A stretch of 64,000 nucleotides of DNA from Saxidomus purpurata (taxonomy: Eukaryota > Mollusca > Bivalvia > Venerida > Veneridae). The position numbers and the translations under genes are program-made. Below are positions 1-10,979 of this stretch, one piece after another. The notes below the pieces were generated by a model. That model did no database searches. It was not told the origin of the DNA and was given only the letters and a program-made list of their open reading frames with translations. The DNA is taken from contig JAFMSR010000014.1 of the NCBI GenBank assembly GCA_022818135.1, forward strand, positions 40,895,487 through 40,959,486, given 5' to 3'. Position 1 is the stretch's first letter. Every line of letters starts with the position of its first letter.

Positions 1-3000
1 GTTATTAGGCTATTCTTTTCAAATAAATATGTGCATTTTAATAGGATCGCTCGATGTAACATCTGTTGTGTGCACGACCGCGGGCAGTCTTAACTACAAG
101 TGTATATTACATGCCGTCGGTCCACGGTGGTCTAGCTATCAGCCAATCACAAAGTCCAGTTTAAAGCAGTGTGGAAAAGATCTAAAGCAAACAATAGTGA
201 ATTGTTTACAGCTAGCCGAAGAGAAAGGTTGTGTAACAATAGCGCTACCAACTATTAGTTCTGGTAAGTCGAAATAGTTTGGAATAACATGGTCAATCAG
301 ACGCTTTCTGATTGACACATTCCAAAACAGTATTAGAGTTTTCATCTGATTATTTGCGGTTTTGATAATCTCAATTTAGCGTCAACTCGCATACACCAGT
401 GCTAGAATAATGAAGAATGCATATGTATGTATATCCAATTGTTTTAGTATTTAAGCTTTAAGATCCGACTGCTTTTTACCAAAAAATGTATATTTTAATT
501 GGTTTAATAAGCACATGAGCTTAAATTGAAAACATACACATTATTTGACCAACTTACATGTGTAAGTTTTAAAGAAATTTGTATCTGGAAAACAAATTTT
601 GCTCGGAACGAGTTAGCAATAAACTAGGAGTATAATTAATCTTATAAACTGGATAGGATAAAAATGTATATATTATAAGGTTAACAAAGTGTAACGTCTT
701 AACTTTGCCATTTATATCAGTAAATGTTATTGATAATGAAAATGTTTTTGAATTAACACTTTAAACATGTTACAGGAATTTTTAAAGTCCCAAAGGACAT
801 GTGTGCAACACAATATGCCAAAGCCGTATTGAAATTTAAAGGAAAGCACATATTGAAAGAAATTCACTTCGTGGACGTTGATCCTTCAATGATTGACATA
901 TTACGTAAAACATACGACGCAATGATAACGAAGAAACGAAAGTCTCCATTTGATGTGAATCTGTATGTGGATCGAAAACCGAGAGAGACATCGCAACCTG
1001 CAGTAGACGAAAACGGCAAATTTTACGCCATACATGAGCGTGAATATAATCACTTAGAAAGAAAACCAAAACAGAAAAATACTAGCATACATACATCGTT
1101 TATATCAGATGGCAGCACACTAAAATGTTCATTTGGGACAAATCCTCAGGTTGAAATATATGTTGGCGATATAGTGAATCTAAGTGGCATTCAGGCAATA
1201 GCGTGCAGTGAAGACAAAAATGCCCAATCCAAAGGAATTTTAGCCCAGCTATTGCTGAAGAAAGGGGGAGACGAATACAGACGGGAGAAGCACTCACGTT
1301 TTGCAAACATACGCAAACACGAAGAGGTAATAATCACGTCTGCCGGAACGAATACATTCGACTGGATCATACATGCAGTTGTTCCTCACAAAGATACGAT
1401 AAGCATAGTCTACAGAAATATATTAAAGGCAGCAAATGAAAGAAAATTGACGTCTCAGGCACTGCCATTACTCGGAACAGGTAGCTTTTTATTCGATTTA
1501 AAGAGACACTTCCTAAAACTCGTGTCAGATTAAATAACTTCAAAGGCATAAATAATAGAATACTTGCAAGTACTGTTACTTAACCTATACGTTTAAGCTA
1601 TTCATTTCAGTCATTATCGGTAAAATCAGCGTTTTAAAATAGGTTGGAGTACCATAAAAAATTCAATAACCTATGTAAAGGTGTTGTTGTACAATTAATG
1701 GGTGGAAAGCGATTTATTACCAAATGCATCCATGCTGATTATTTTTGGTAAAACGAGGCATTTTTCGATATTATGTTGTTCTTTAAAATTCTTTTTGTTT
1801 ATCCTTTTACGTTCATTGAACGCATTACTTATGTTTAGAGTATATAATCTGCTAGATTGAGGGAGTGAATTCATTTCACGATGAATAAATACGGCTTGCA
1901 ATGTTTTCAACTGCAATAGCTTGTAGCGGTTCCAGACATAACGCAAGTGTTTTGATGATATTAAGAATGATACACGATAAAGTGATATAGAATGTTCGCG
2001 AAGAGGTTTGCATGTTTGTACATGTTTGTAACATTTTAGTGTTGAAAATTTAAAAAAAGCTATTTTACTTGCCTACATCTATACTGCAAATAATATAAAC
2101 CATTATTTCAGTTACTAAACTATTTCTGTTTTTAGGATTTGGTGGTATAGATGAAGTTACAAGTACAGAGGAACTATTTGATGAACTACTACAATTCTAT
2201 CAAAACAACAGAAGCAGCTTGCTCAAAGTGCATATTGTATTAAAGGATAAAGTAGTCGCCAGTGTCGTACAAGATGTCTTTAAAAAGCGTATAAATGATA
2301 TGAAACAGGAAAGAAAATTTGAAGAGAAAGAAAAGACGTTTGTTGATATAAATACAAAGACAACAATCAGAGAACAAGATAGTAAAGAAGAAAATGAAAA
2401 GACGTCGGTTGATATGAAGACAAAGCCAGCAATAAAAGAAAAAGGCATGACTGCTACATATGTTGATAACGTAAGTATATTATTCTGTTCACACATATGT
2501 TTCCTCAAGTAGTTATTCCTACTGGACTTTACGTTCAACAACGCCCATAATATGAAAGAGAGCACATGAACGCAACCAAGAGCTTTAACTATGTATGTAT
2601 CTGCTTGTTCATATAGGACTTATGATAAGATCTCACATTGGATTGATCTTTCATACATCCATAGTTTATCATTTTATACAACAGTCAGCTGTTAACATGT
2701 ACTGGTACATGTAATGAATATTTCTGGCTCTTGTGCTATTGATTCGATCACAGATGATGTTTTCTATTTAGAGCGATATATATAATTCGAAAGAACATAA
2801 GTTAGAATCGAACTGATAGAAATTGGAAAAAAGAAGATATTCTAGAAACACTTCATCGGCATTACATTAAGCAAATTTAATGTAGAAGAGTTAAATTTGG
2901 TGCTAGAAATGTATTGATAAAATTGATTGCACCGTGTAAATCTTGAATAAATAAAGCGTGTTTACGAAAGTTCAATATATCAAAACATATATAATAAGCA

Positions 3001-6000
3001 CGAATTGAACATGAGAACTGTATTGTATGTCATGTGGCAATATTCATATTCAAAAGCTTAATATTGACATATCCGTCTTCAGGGAAAAATATATAGACAA
3101 ATTGTTTTATCGTTTTTTTCACTTCTGATCAGTCAGTCGCAGAGGAAGACTGTGTAATATGCATGGACAAAGTAACTGATGGAGTGAAGCTAAAATGTGG
3201 ACACGTCTTCGGCCGGAAATGCATCGATCCAAAATCTCGCATAGAAAAGGAGTATGGAGAGAGTAGTGAAATTGTAACCAAATATATTAGTGACGTTTCA
3301 AGTGCAGAGTTTGAAGCTGTCCAAAACTTTTACGATGATGAAATAACATATATTCGTGACAGAGGTGTTATCATGAGACACGTGAAAAGCCATAGGGAAG
3401 TTTTATTAACAGGAGGTGAGGATCTGCTAGAAGATGCTTTTAAAACAGTTAGCGGATATTTGAATCATATAAAGAAACTGCAAAGATGTGAGGTGCCAGT
3501 AACAAAAATAAGTACTTCCACTGTTGAAGAAGCCAAACATGGAATGAGGTATACTTTTGACAAAAACTTTAGCACAATAACGAAATTGGCATCGGATACA
3601 AAAGATTTAGATGACGTTGCTTCGGAAACTGCAAAACGTGTAGTACAGAGAAAATTTTCATGGTCGAAAGATTCAAAACATCTGCGTTTATATCAGCAAA
3701 GAGATATCGTTGTAAGAGTATACGAGACAAACATTCTTGGAGTTCCTGTTGACGTCATTGTAAATGCTGCGAATAAAGATTTGCGACATTGTGGCGGTGT
3801 AGCAAATGCTATTGCAAAGGCTGCTGGTGTGGAATTGATACGCGAATCTGAAGGTTTGGTGCGTCAAAACAAAGGTAATACATTGGAATGAAAGTAATAA
3901 CGCCGTGGAATTGTGTTAGAAAGGATACTCAGGTCTAGTTGTATATGGGTTGTATAGGATCTATGTATTAAGTCTTTATTATACCCCCGAAACGAAGTTT
4001 TGGGTGGTATATAGGAGTCACCCGGTGGTTGGCCGGTCGCTCGGGAGGGCGGTCGGTCAGGCGGTCTTCTGCATTTTCCTTGTCCGGAGCATAACTTGAA
4101 AACTATAAGTTGGAATTCAATACCATGGTCAAGCACATTGAGAGGAAGTGCAGTGCACAAGAACCATATCTCCATCTTCACTCGTTACAGAATTATTGCC
4201 CTTTGTTACTTTTCCTTGTCCGGAGCATAACTTGAAAACTACTGGTTAGAATTCAATACAACTTCATACAATGGTCAAGTACATTGAGAGGAAGTGCAGT
4301 GCACAGGAACCATAACTGTTTCTTGACTCACTACAGAGTTATTGCCCTTTGTTATATTTCCTTGTCCGGAGCATTACTTGAAAACTACTGGTTGGAATTC
4401 AATTTAACTTCATATAATGGTCAAGTACATTGACAGAAAGTGCAGTGTACAGGAACCATAACTCTATCTTGACTCATTACAGAGTTATTGCCCTTTGTTA
4501 CTTTTCCTTGTCGCAGAGCATAACTTGAAAACTACTGGTTGGAATTCAATTTAACTGCATACAATGGTTCAGCCCAATGAGAGGAAGTGCAGTGTACAAG
4601 AACCATAACTCTATCTTGACTAATTACAGATTTATTACCGAGAACAATATTTCTATTTTAGTTTTTTTGATAGGTATTCTGTTACTACGGACTTCCTCGG
4701 TTTATAAAGCAGTCTTTCGGGGGTATAAATCACGTTTAGTGATAGGTCTAGTTTCAATAGCTGTTACAATGAGGTAAAAAAAGAGGAAATTAAAAGACAT
4801 TACATTCACGATTTTTGATTCTTGTCTTTACGACGTATGAAAAAAATAAAGAATTGATTCCACAAATGTACTCCCAACAAAGGTGTGTCTGTCTGTCGGT
4901 TGGTCGGTAGCAGTCGGTAGACCAAACGGTTTCCGATCAATGATTGAAGACTGGTTAGTTAGTGGATCTGTAAACTTAGTAAGCAGATTGGAGAAGACTA
5001 GTAGATGGCCCCTATTAATTTTGAGATCAGTATATAAAGGTAAAGTTATAAGTGATCTTTAATTAAACACGGCTTCAGATCAGTAATTAAAGATGGTTGT
5101 GCCTAGAACCCGCAAAGTTAGTACTCGTGTTGACAAGTAGATGGTCCCTATAAATTTTTATTTTAAAATATAAAACAAAGGTATCCTTCCACAAGGAGAC
5201 ATTTGGAAGGAAGCTTATTGTTATTTCAAAAATATTAGTATTCATTATTGTTCTGTTCTGTAAAATACTAATATCATAGTTGAATAATGGGAAGAAATAT
5301 TTTAAGGGTAACGTGAGGATCGTTATGCAAAAACATCTTAATAACCCTAAGATATTTTGTCAAAATTTAAGACCAGAACGAAAATGATTTACCAAGAGCC
5401 ATAACGTTCTGGAACTTAAATAAACGAGCACAGACTGTGAGTATAGCGTCTCTGTACGGCAAACTTATAGGAGTTACTGATGATTATCCACTGTTGGCTC
5501 CTTCTTTTCTTTAAACAAAATCGTGACTTTACAGAAAGGGTGTGAGTGCTGTGAAAAACTTTTGAGGATACGCCTGTAAATTATGTAACATTATGTAATG
5601 ATGAATATTGCTTGTGGTCTTATCCGTCCGTGTATGTGTATGTGTTTGTGGGCTTATGCGAGTTTCTCAGTTTTTGTTTGGGATCCTGCGTGCACACTTA
5701 AATTATAGTTTTCAACATTTGTATTAAAAGTAAATAAAAATATATTCATATTACAAGCATGGAAGAGGTGACTGTAGCATTGTAAACATACATAGTTTTG
5801 TATCTCTATAAATGCGCACGGTTTAAAGTCTCTGTATACATTTATTAAACGTAATACAAAAATGCGTTTTGAGTCGATTTATATACAACTGTACGTATTA
5901 ATAGGATCCCTCGATGTAACATCCGTTGTTTCCACGAGCCCGGGTTATCTTGACTACAAGTGCATTTTACATGCCGTCGGTCCACGCTGGCCGGACTATC

Positions 6001-9000
6001 AACCAATCACAAAGCAAAGCTTAAGGCAGTGTGAAAAGGATCTGACACAAACAGTGGTGAAATGTTTACAGCTAGCCGAAGAGAAAAGTATGACATCAAT
6101 TGCTCTACCAACCATCAGTTCTGGTAAGTTGTGAATAAAGACAAGCATGCTGATTTAAACGTTTAGTTTTCTTATCTGACCTGAGCACATCAGGTTGACC
6201 TTTTGGATTAGTGAATGTCCGTTGTCCACAATTAATTGAACGTATATGATCGCCGGTTTGTCTTTCCGTCCGGCTCCGTATCTCTACAACCACTCACTGG
6301 CCTTATGCAAAGCTTCAATACCAAGAGGAGAATAGTTTGTACTGAGCATTTTCTGTCTCATTGATTTAGCTGTATTGTGCTTTTGGATTGTGATTTCTGA
6401 AATACTAAGCATTCGTGTACACGCAGGTTTTCAGCAACCACTGGGGGTGGAATTCAGTGAAACTTGTTTTACTTTTACTTATGGCCCTTTAATTATTGCT
6501 ACTTCTAGTATCCCGCATTAATTATCAGTACGTTCCGGTTGGGTTATTAATTATTTTTATCATTGCTACATATACAATGTAGTATCTGACATATTTAAGT
6601 ACATTCGATTTCACGTCAATATTCTCCGCTACCACTGACTGAAACTCAATGAAACTTCACGAGAAACTCCAATACTAAAAAGACTTGCGCATATAAGCAG
6701 CTTGTTCCGTTTGGATGATTTTTCACACAGTTGCAGCCATTTGATTATTGCTACTGATGTTATACATGTAACATCTACATGAAAATATACGTTTCCTTCA
6801 ACATAACTTAAAAAGAATACATGTAAAAGCGATTGAGTTGACATTTCACAAAGTGATAAAGCACTAATCACTAATCAGGTATCACAGCACTTTCACAACA
6901 CAATGTAAACCATTCAAAAATAGGCGTATATTTCGAGGAGCATCCATCTACGATTCATTGCTTACACTCTAGCACCGGAATTCTGGATCAATCCTTACAA
7001 AACATAAGTATGATGTATATGGCCGCAATATCTCTGTCAAACTCGATTATGGGATAGGCTTGACCAGTATTTGTAGAGTTATTGTCCCTGATAGAGTACA
7101 AATGTTGCCAAAGTTGAGTTTGTTCAAACTCTGGAATCTCCATTGTGTGAGGAGTTTCAAAAGGTCAAGGTCACACTAAAAGTTAAAAGGTCACAAGACT
7201 ATATCTCCTTAACCCATTGGGAATGTTCCTCAAACTTGGGTCTATAACTCTTCAACCCATGAAAAAGGATTTGTTTTTACCTTGAGCCAGATGTTGACCT
7301 CATGAAAACTACACGAAATATTCATGTTTCAACCAAGCCTGCTGAAGTTGAACGGTCAAAGGTCATTGTCCTAGATCTACCAAACCTTTTGAATCGCTAC
7401 ATTGAAACCTTTGGAGAAATGTTGATTTAATGTAAGGAATGTGCAGAATCCGTTTCTCAAGGTCAAGGTCACACTAAAAGTTAAAAGGTCACAAGACTAT
7501 ATCTCCTTAACCCATTGGGAATGTTCCTCAAACTTGGGTCTATAACTCCTCAACCCATGAAAAAGGATTTGTTTTTACCTTGAGCCAGATGTTGACCTCA
7601 TGGAGACTACACGAAATATTCATGTTTCAACCAAGCCTGCTGAAGGTGAAGGTTCAAAGGTCATTTTTAATTTAATGTAAGGAATGTGCAGAATCCGTGT
7701 CTCAAGGTCACACTAAAAGTTAAAAGGTCACAAGACTATATCTCCTTCACCCTTTGGGAATTTTCATCAAACATGGGTCAAATATTACCTCATCTTGATG
7801 AAAAGGGTCAATGTCACTCTTGTAGTCAAAGGTCATCTGACTTTATCTCCCAAATCCCTTGAAGGATCTTCATGAAACTTTAGTCATATGTTCATTTTAG
7901 ATGCCGTATTCGGCTGGGGGCTTTGGCCTACTCAATCGACTTGTTAAAAGTAGACTTATGTAGTGTAAACCTTCTTTTTAAAAGCACAAGAGCCAGAGTT
8001 TAGATATGTGATGTGTAGTAATGTCTAAAGATTTTCTACCTAGATTAAAAAAATCATTCATCCAGGGTCAAAATGTGCCCGATCCAGAAGGTCACTTTCT
8101 ATATAGCCTTATATTGACCTACAGAAGGTAACATTGTCCAAAACATGTAGGCCTATAATTTAAATATTTGATGCGTATTGTGTAGTTGTTCTGTACCAAG
8201 TTTGTTTCAATCATGCCCCAAGGGTCTTTCTTTTTATTTGGATTTTGATAAGAAAAGTTGTATTTTTGTCAGAAATCACTGACCTCATTTCGAATTAATA
8301 TATTGTTTTTTGAAAAACTATTTCTGGAATGGAAAATCAGGTCATGAACTCATACTTTAGTTTGGCACAACATACTAGTGTTTTGTCCATATCTGCATGC
8401 TTGAGAGTTTGATCTCTATTACACACGTATGCCACATAGGGTCATGGTGGCCCTCTTGTTTGTTCACCTTGCACAAAGTTAGCGATATAGGGCCAGTGGC
8501 CCTATTGTTTTTATGACGTTTAACTTACAAGATGAAAAATCAGTATCAGCTTTCTCCTCTGGATAACTGTAGTATTGTTAATCTGAATTTATCGTAGCAC
8601 TTTTGTGTCATTGGTAGCATAATAAACAACGTGATAAATTAAGCATTTTTATATATTCATTTAAAACTAAAATAGTTCGGGATATATCCAAAAACGATCT
8701 TAGTAACATTTTAACCTAAGTCAGTTTCTAAGTCTGATTCAGACTAACCCATTCTTTCATGACCAATGTTCTCTTACATAATTATCAATGTGCAAATCAT
8801 AAAGCAAACACTGGATAATCATACAAACAGTAATGGTCACTACTGGTACTAGACAAGAGAATACAGCTGGATAAATGAAAAAACGACTTTATAATAGAAT
8901 AAACACTTATTTGACGATTTGTTTTTGCATAGATGCCTTATGTGTACGGCTCTGCACAAGCATATGTATAGTATTTTTCTTGTCAATTGTTTTTCAACAT

Positions 9001-9537
9001 CACGTTAATGATTCAAAAGTTTTGGATCACAAATGTAATTCTAGTTACTTTTCAATAGGTCATTTCCATGTTCCAAATGAGTTGTGTGCTAAGCAATATG
9101 CACAAGCACTGATAGAGTTTAGCTCGACAAGGAGACATTCGTTGAAGGATATCCATTTCGTTGACACATCATCAGAAACGATAGAGGTTGTACAGAACAC
9201 GTTTGACGCCATGATTACGCAAGGAAAACCAGCACCATTTGATACAAGTGTTTTCATTGAGCAGACAACAACAGGTGCTCGAATTACAGACTTGTATGTG
9301 ATAAAAGATAACCAGAGTATTAAAAAGAATACTGCTAAGAATAGATCAATGTCTTTAGCACAAACCGCAACCGACATTGAACAAACAGTAGTAGATGACG
9401 CATGTCTATCAACGAGTACGAAGCCGTGTACAGTAGCTAAAAATGTGGTAAAGAATACTGCGAGGGACAGACCGAAGCGTTTAGCAAAAGATACAAATAA
9501 GAAAGAGTACACCAAAGCCACTGTCTATTATGTATAA
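1..9537 (+). CDS. Left macro-domain gene, 3' part (partial; 5' end outside window)
   Basis: Six exons join in frame: 45-263, 776-1480, 2136-2470, 3133-3874, 5905-6123 and 9059-9537. Phases at the junctions are 1,1,0,1,1, and the stop is at 9535-9537. About 900 residues are visible. In order they are: the C-terminal half of a macro domain, a linker, a second degenerate macro domain, a charged tail, a half RING finger fused to a KH-like region and a macro N-half, a macro C-half, and a Lys/Thr-rich tail. Macro domains bind ADP-ribose, and the family resembles PARP9/PARP14/DTX3L. Unlike the complete paralogue at 23.6-41.6 kb, this gene lacks the second half of the RING and the Deltex C-terminal domain, so it is probably not a ubiquitin ligase. 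No frameshift or internal stop was seen, so it may still be expressed. The model is hand-built and unsupported by transcripts. Confidence 0.7.
45..263 (+). CDS. Exon: macro domain, C-terminal half (left gene)
   Basis: The exon is bounded by 'aatag' and 'ctg|gtaagt', 219 nt, phase 1 at both ends. It encodes SLDVTSVVCTTAGSLNYK, then ILHAVGPRW and ALPTISSG, which are the conserved macro core strands and the loop that holds the ADP-ribose phosphates. The N-terminal half (NAAN/GGVA) must lie in an upstream exon outside the window. The exon and its following intron are nearly identical to 35996-36710. Confidence 0.8.
776..1480 (+). CDS. Exon: linker and second macro domain, first part (left gene)
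   Basis: The acceptor is 'catgttacag|ga' and the donor 'ggaacag|gtagct'; 705 nt, phase 1 both ends. It starts GIFKVPKDMCATQYAKAV, the end of the first macro domain, then a basic linker. From about 1150 comes a second macro-like fold: EIYVGDIVNLSGIQAI, then TSAGTNTFDWIIHAVVP and ALPLLGTG. The usual Asn-Ala-Ala-Asn motif is replaced by ACSED, so ADP-ribose binding by this domain is doubtful. It is paralogous to 36711-37415. Confidence 0.78.
2136..2470 (+). CDS. Exon: end of second macro domain and charged linker (left gene)
   Basis: The acceptor 'ttttag|ga' completes the Gly codon; the donor is 'gataac|gtaagt'. It begins GFGGIDEVTSTEELFDELL and continues LLKVHIVLKDKVVASVV, the last helix and strand of a macro fold. 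A Lys/Glu-rich stretch of about 65 residues follows, probably flexible. Equivalent to 38725-39059. Confidence 0.75.
3133..3874 (+). CDS. Chimeric exon: half RING finger fused to KH-like region and macro N-half
   Basis: 742 nt, phase 0 in and phase 1 out. Residues 1-32 match the RING exon at 39716-39823: EEDCVICMDKVTDGVKLKCG, then HVFGRKCID. From KSRIEKEYG onwards the sequence instead matches the interior of exon 34478-35332 (KSHIERKLE, SNVSSAEI) and runs into VPVDVIVNAANKDLRHCGGV, a canonical macro N-half. The join keeps frame. The RING cysteine after HVF is Gly here (ggc against tgc at 39802-39804), and the final CxxC pair is absent, so the RING cannot fold normally. Compared with 34478-35332, about 37 codons are also missing in frame before DTKDLDDVASE, and about 5 more after MRY. 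Confidence 0.8.
3981..4726. mobile_element. MITE-like element with terminal inverted repeats and internal tandem repeat
   Basis: The ends are inverted: 'atacccccga' at 3981-3990 and 'tcgggggtat' at 4717-4726. Inside are four copies of a roughly 140-base unit beginning near 4079, 4217, 4362 and 4508, each containing 'ttgtccggagcat' and ending 'attgccctttgtta'. It lies in the intron between the chimeric exon and the next macro exon. No transposase is seen. Confidence 0.6.
4870..5180. repeat. Intronic interspersed repeat
   Basis: Starts with 'gtctgtctgtcggttggtcgg' type text and contains a loose internal duplication ('gatcaatgattgaagactgg' and 'gatcagtaattaaagatgg', each followed by 'tagatggtccc/cccc'). 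No coding potential. It resembles the other short 'tccgtc/tgtctg'-headed repeats in the window. Confidence 0.35.
5905..6123 (+). CDS. Exon: macro domain, C-terminal half (left gene, diverged copy)
   Basis: 219 nt with phase 1 at both ends, the same structure as 45-263 and 35996-36214 but clearly more diverged. It encodes SLDVTSVVSTSPGYLDYK, ILHAVGPRWPDYQPI and ALPTISSG, completing the macro domain begun at about 3735-3874 (NAAN and GGVANAI present). Together these two exons give a complete, canonical-looking ADP-ribose-binding module. Confidence 0.78.
7030..8515. repeat. Interspersed repeat with about 300-bp tandem units
   Basis: Two nearly complete and one partial copy of a roughly 300-base unit start near 7158, 7459 and 7705. 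Each contains 'ggtcacactaaaagttaaaa', 'tatctcctt' and, where complete, 'ccttgagccagatgttgacc'. The right end reads 'ggccctcttgtttgttcacc' near 8450 and 'ggccctattgtttt' near 8495, an ending shared by the repeat at 15.9-16.7 kb. No open reading frame. It lies within the last intron of the left gene. Confidence 0.6.
9059..9537 (+). CDS. Terminal exon: macro end and Lys/Thr-rich tail (left gene)
   Basis: The acceptor is 'caatag|gt', completing Gly of the preceding SSG. It begins GHFHVPNELCAKQYAQALIE and DIHFVDTSSETIEVVQNTFD, paralogous to the first third of exon 36711-37415. It then diverges into a polar tail with repeated KNTA(K/R)(N/D)R motifs and stops at taa 9535-9537. The second macro, RING and DTC parts of the full-length paralogue are absent. 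A poly(A) signal follows at 9627. Confidence 0.65.
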
Positions 9538-9626
9538 ACAGGTACGCAATTGTGTCAAATCAACTGCAGTTTGCTCTATTAAGGACGTCAGCAAACTGTT
9601 TCTTGATGACTTACACAAGATATTTG

Positions 9627-9632
9627 AATAAA
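9627..9632 (+). promoter_or_regulatory. Poly(A) signal AATAAA of left gene
   Basis: AATAAA lies 90 bases after the stop codon at 9535-9537, a normal distance for a 3' UTR. It supports 9059-9537 as the terminal exon. Confidence 0.5.
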
Positions 9633-10274
9633 TCCTTTGTGTTATAATTTCCTCATGTCTTTGTAACTATCAAATACACGTGTAATGAATTAACAGATAT
9701 TTAATGAAATAAAATTGTATTTGTTCTGGCATGCTTCGTAGGATATTTTATAATAAAGTACCAGTAAAACAAGGGTCACTTTAGGTAAAAGTAAGCGCTG
9801 AAAGTTCAAAATGAATGTCTGTCACGACAACACTGTGACCGCGTGCAACGCCACGGTATGTAGCACAATTGACGACTTTCGGATTTGTGCCTCTCTTACT
9901 TACTTTATCAAACAAGTCAAATGTTTGAACCGGGGGTTGCGATAATTAGTAATGTTGGATTTAATGTATGGTGATTAACCAAACCTAATCTTTTTGCACT
10001 CTAATTTTGTATATGGCTGACCATTTGTTAATGTTTAAAGCTATTTTAAAAAGATGATTCTACGTCAAGTCTATAGGCATTGTTTTCTCTGTATGGAAAT
10101 TGGCTGCTGTCACATTATTTAATTATCAAATCATTGAAATATTTTTTTTTTATTTTCCTAAGTCTAGAATTCTAACATATAAATTTGCTTCCATTTATAT
10201 TATTCTTGTACAAAAGAATAATTATTTCCAAGATATAAATTAATTTGTTCCCACTATATAAATAAAGTTAATTC

Positions 10275-10348
10275 CACTCCGGCGAGGTTTCGATCTCTAA
10301 TCTCCCGCGTGCCAAGCGGGGATACATAGCACTGCGCTATCGAGGCAT
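10275..10348 (-). repeat. tRNA-like sequence, probably tRNA pseudogene or SINE head
   Basis: On the minus strand it reads gcctcga, a box-A-like TAGCGCAGTGCTA, a 5-bp stem CCCGC/GCGGG around loop TTGGCAC, and a box-B-like GATCGAAACC. The acceptor ends do not pair well and the GGC anticodon would be unusual for eukaryotic alanine tRNA. I therefore call it a relic, not a functional tRNA. Confidence 0.4.
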
Positions 10349-10865
10349 TGAGTTTCAGAACGTATAACTCCGTTATTCACCAATACAGACGTTTGTTTCG
10401 GAATGGCGGTACAAATTTATGTAAACAAACTTCCCAGACACTTTAAATAAGCAGTGGACACATCATAAATTTGGTAGTTTCATAAAGTATATTCAAATAT
10501 CTGTTAGAAAAAAATTGTCTGCATGTTCAAAAAAAGTTCAATGTCGGTTTAAAAGGCTATCTTCAGCCGCTACCCGTCGGCAGAATCTCAGTCGTTCGTA
10601 GTCATTCGTTTAAAATCGGCTTTTTTTCGTAAAATTTAGACTCGGCTATTTTCGTAAAATTTAGACTGGTTCGCGATCTCAAATGAAAAGACCGCTTGTT
10701 ACAAAAGAACACACTGTGAAATCAGTCTACAGTCTAAAAGTAGTTACGTCACCCCATGGAAATTTTACTTAATGCATTCCAATATACACGCCGCCTCGAG
10801 GCGGCTTGTAATACAAGAACATGGCATAGCATTTTGTTCAATCCTATTCAAACTTAATGTTTTAG

Positions 10866-10979
10866 GTGTCGCTTTCCAGACAAAATACATGAATACTGGC
10901 AAACAGTACAGAAAGAGCTGGATGTGAAATGCATTACTGTCAAAGAGTTTGACATTTTTTCAGAAAACCGTTACAACTG
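10866..10979 (+). other. Possible orphan terminal exon (37 codons)
   Basis: After a 'tgttttag' acceptor, reading with phase 2 gives 37 open codons starting CRFPDKIHEYW and ending FSENRYN before tga. The composition looks protein-like, but I find no upstream exon with a matching phase-2 donor, and the left gene already ends at 9537. It could be an alternative 3' exon, a relic of a deleted paralogue, or chance. Confidence 0.25.

Noticed and set aside
1695..1946. Minus-strand frame with weak resemblance to a LINE polymerase C-terminus
   Set aside because: Only a vague LLQLKTLQAVF/SLPQSSRLY pattern; its right part is shared with the other duplicate's intron and lacks the WNSLP-type end.
8875..9058. 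N-terminal extension of the open frame that leads into exon 9059 (Cys-rich, hydrophobic)
   Set aside because: The 'caatag|gt' acceptor at 9057-9058 completes the Gly codon from exon 5905-6123, so the upstream part is intron. The hydrophobic stretch is not evidence of a signal peptide.
9060..9521. 153-codon open frame on the minus strand
   Set aside because: Antisense shadow of the terminal exon of the left macro-domain gene, with no family resemblance.
10275..10348. Functional tRNA-Ala gene on the minus strand
   Set aside because: Anticodon stem and boxes are recognisable, but acceptor and T stems do not pair well and a GGC anticodon is not expected. Kept as a relic.
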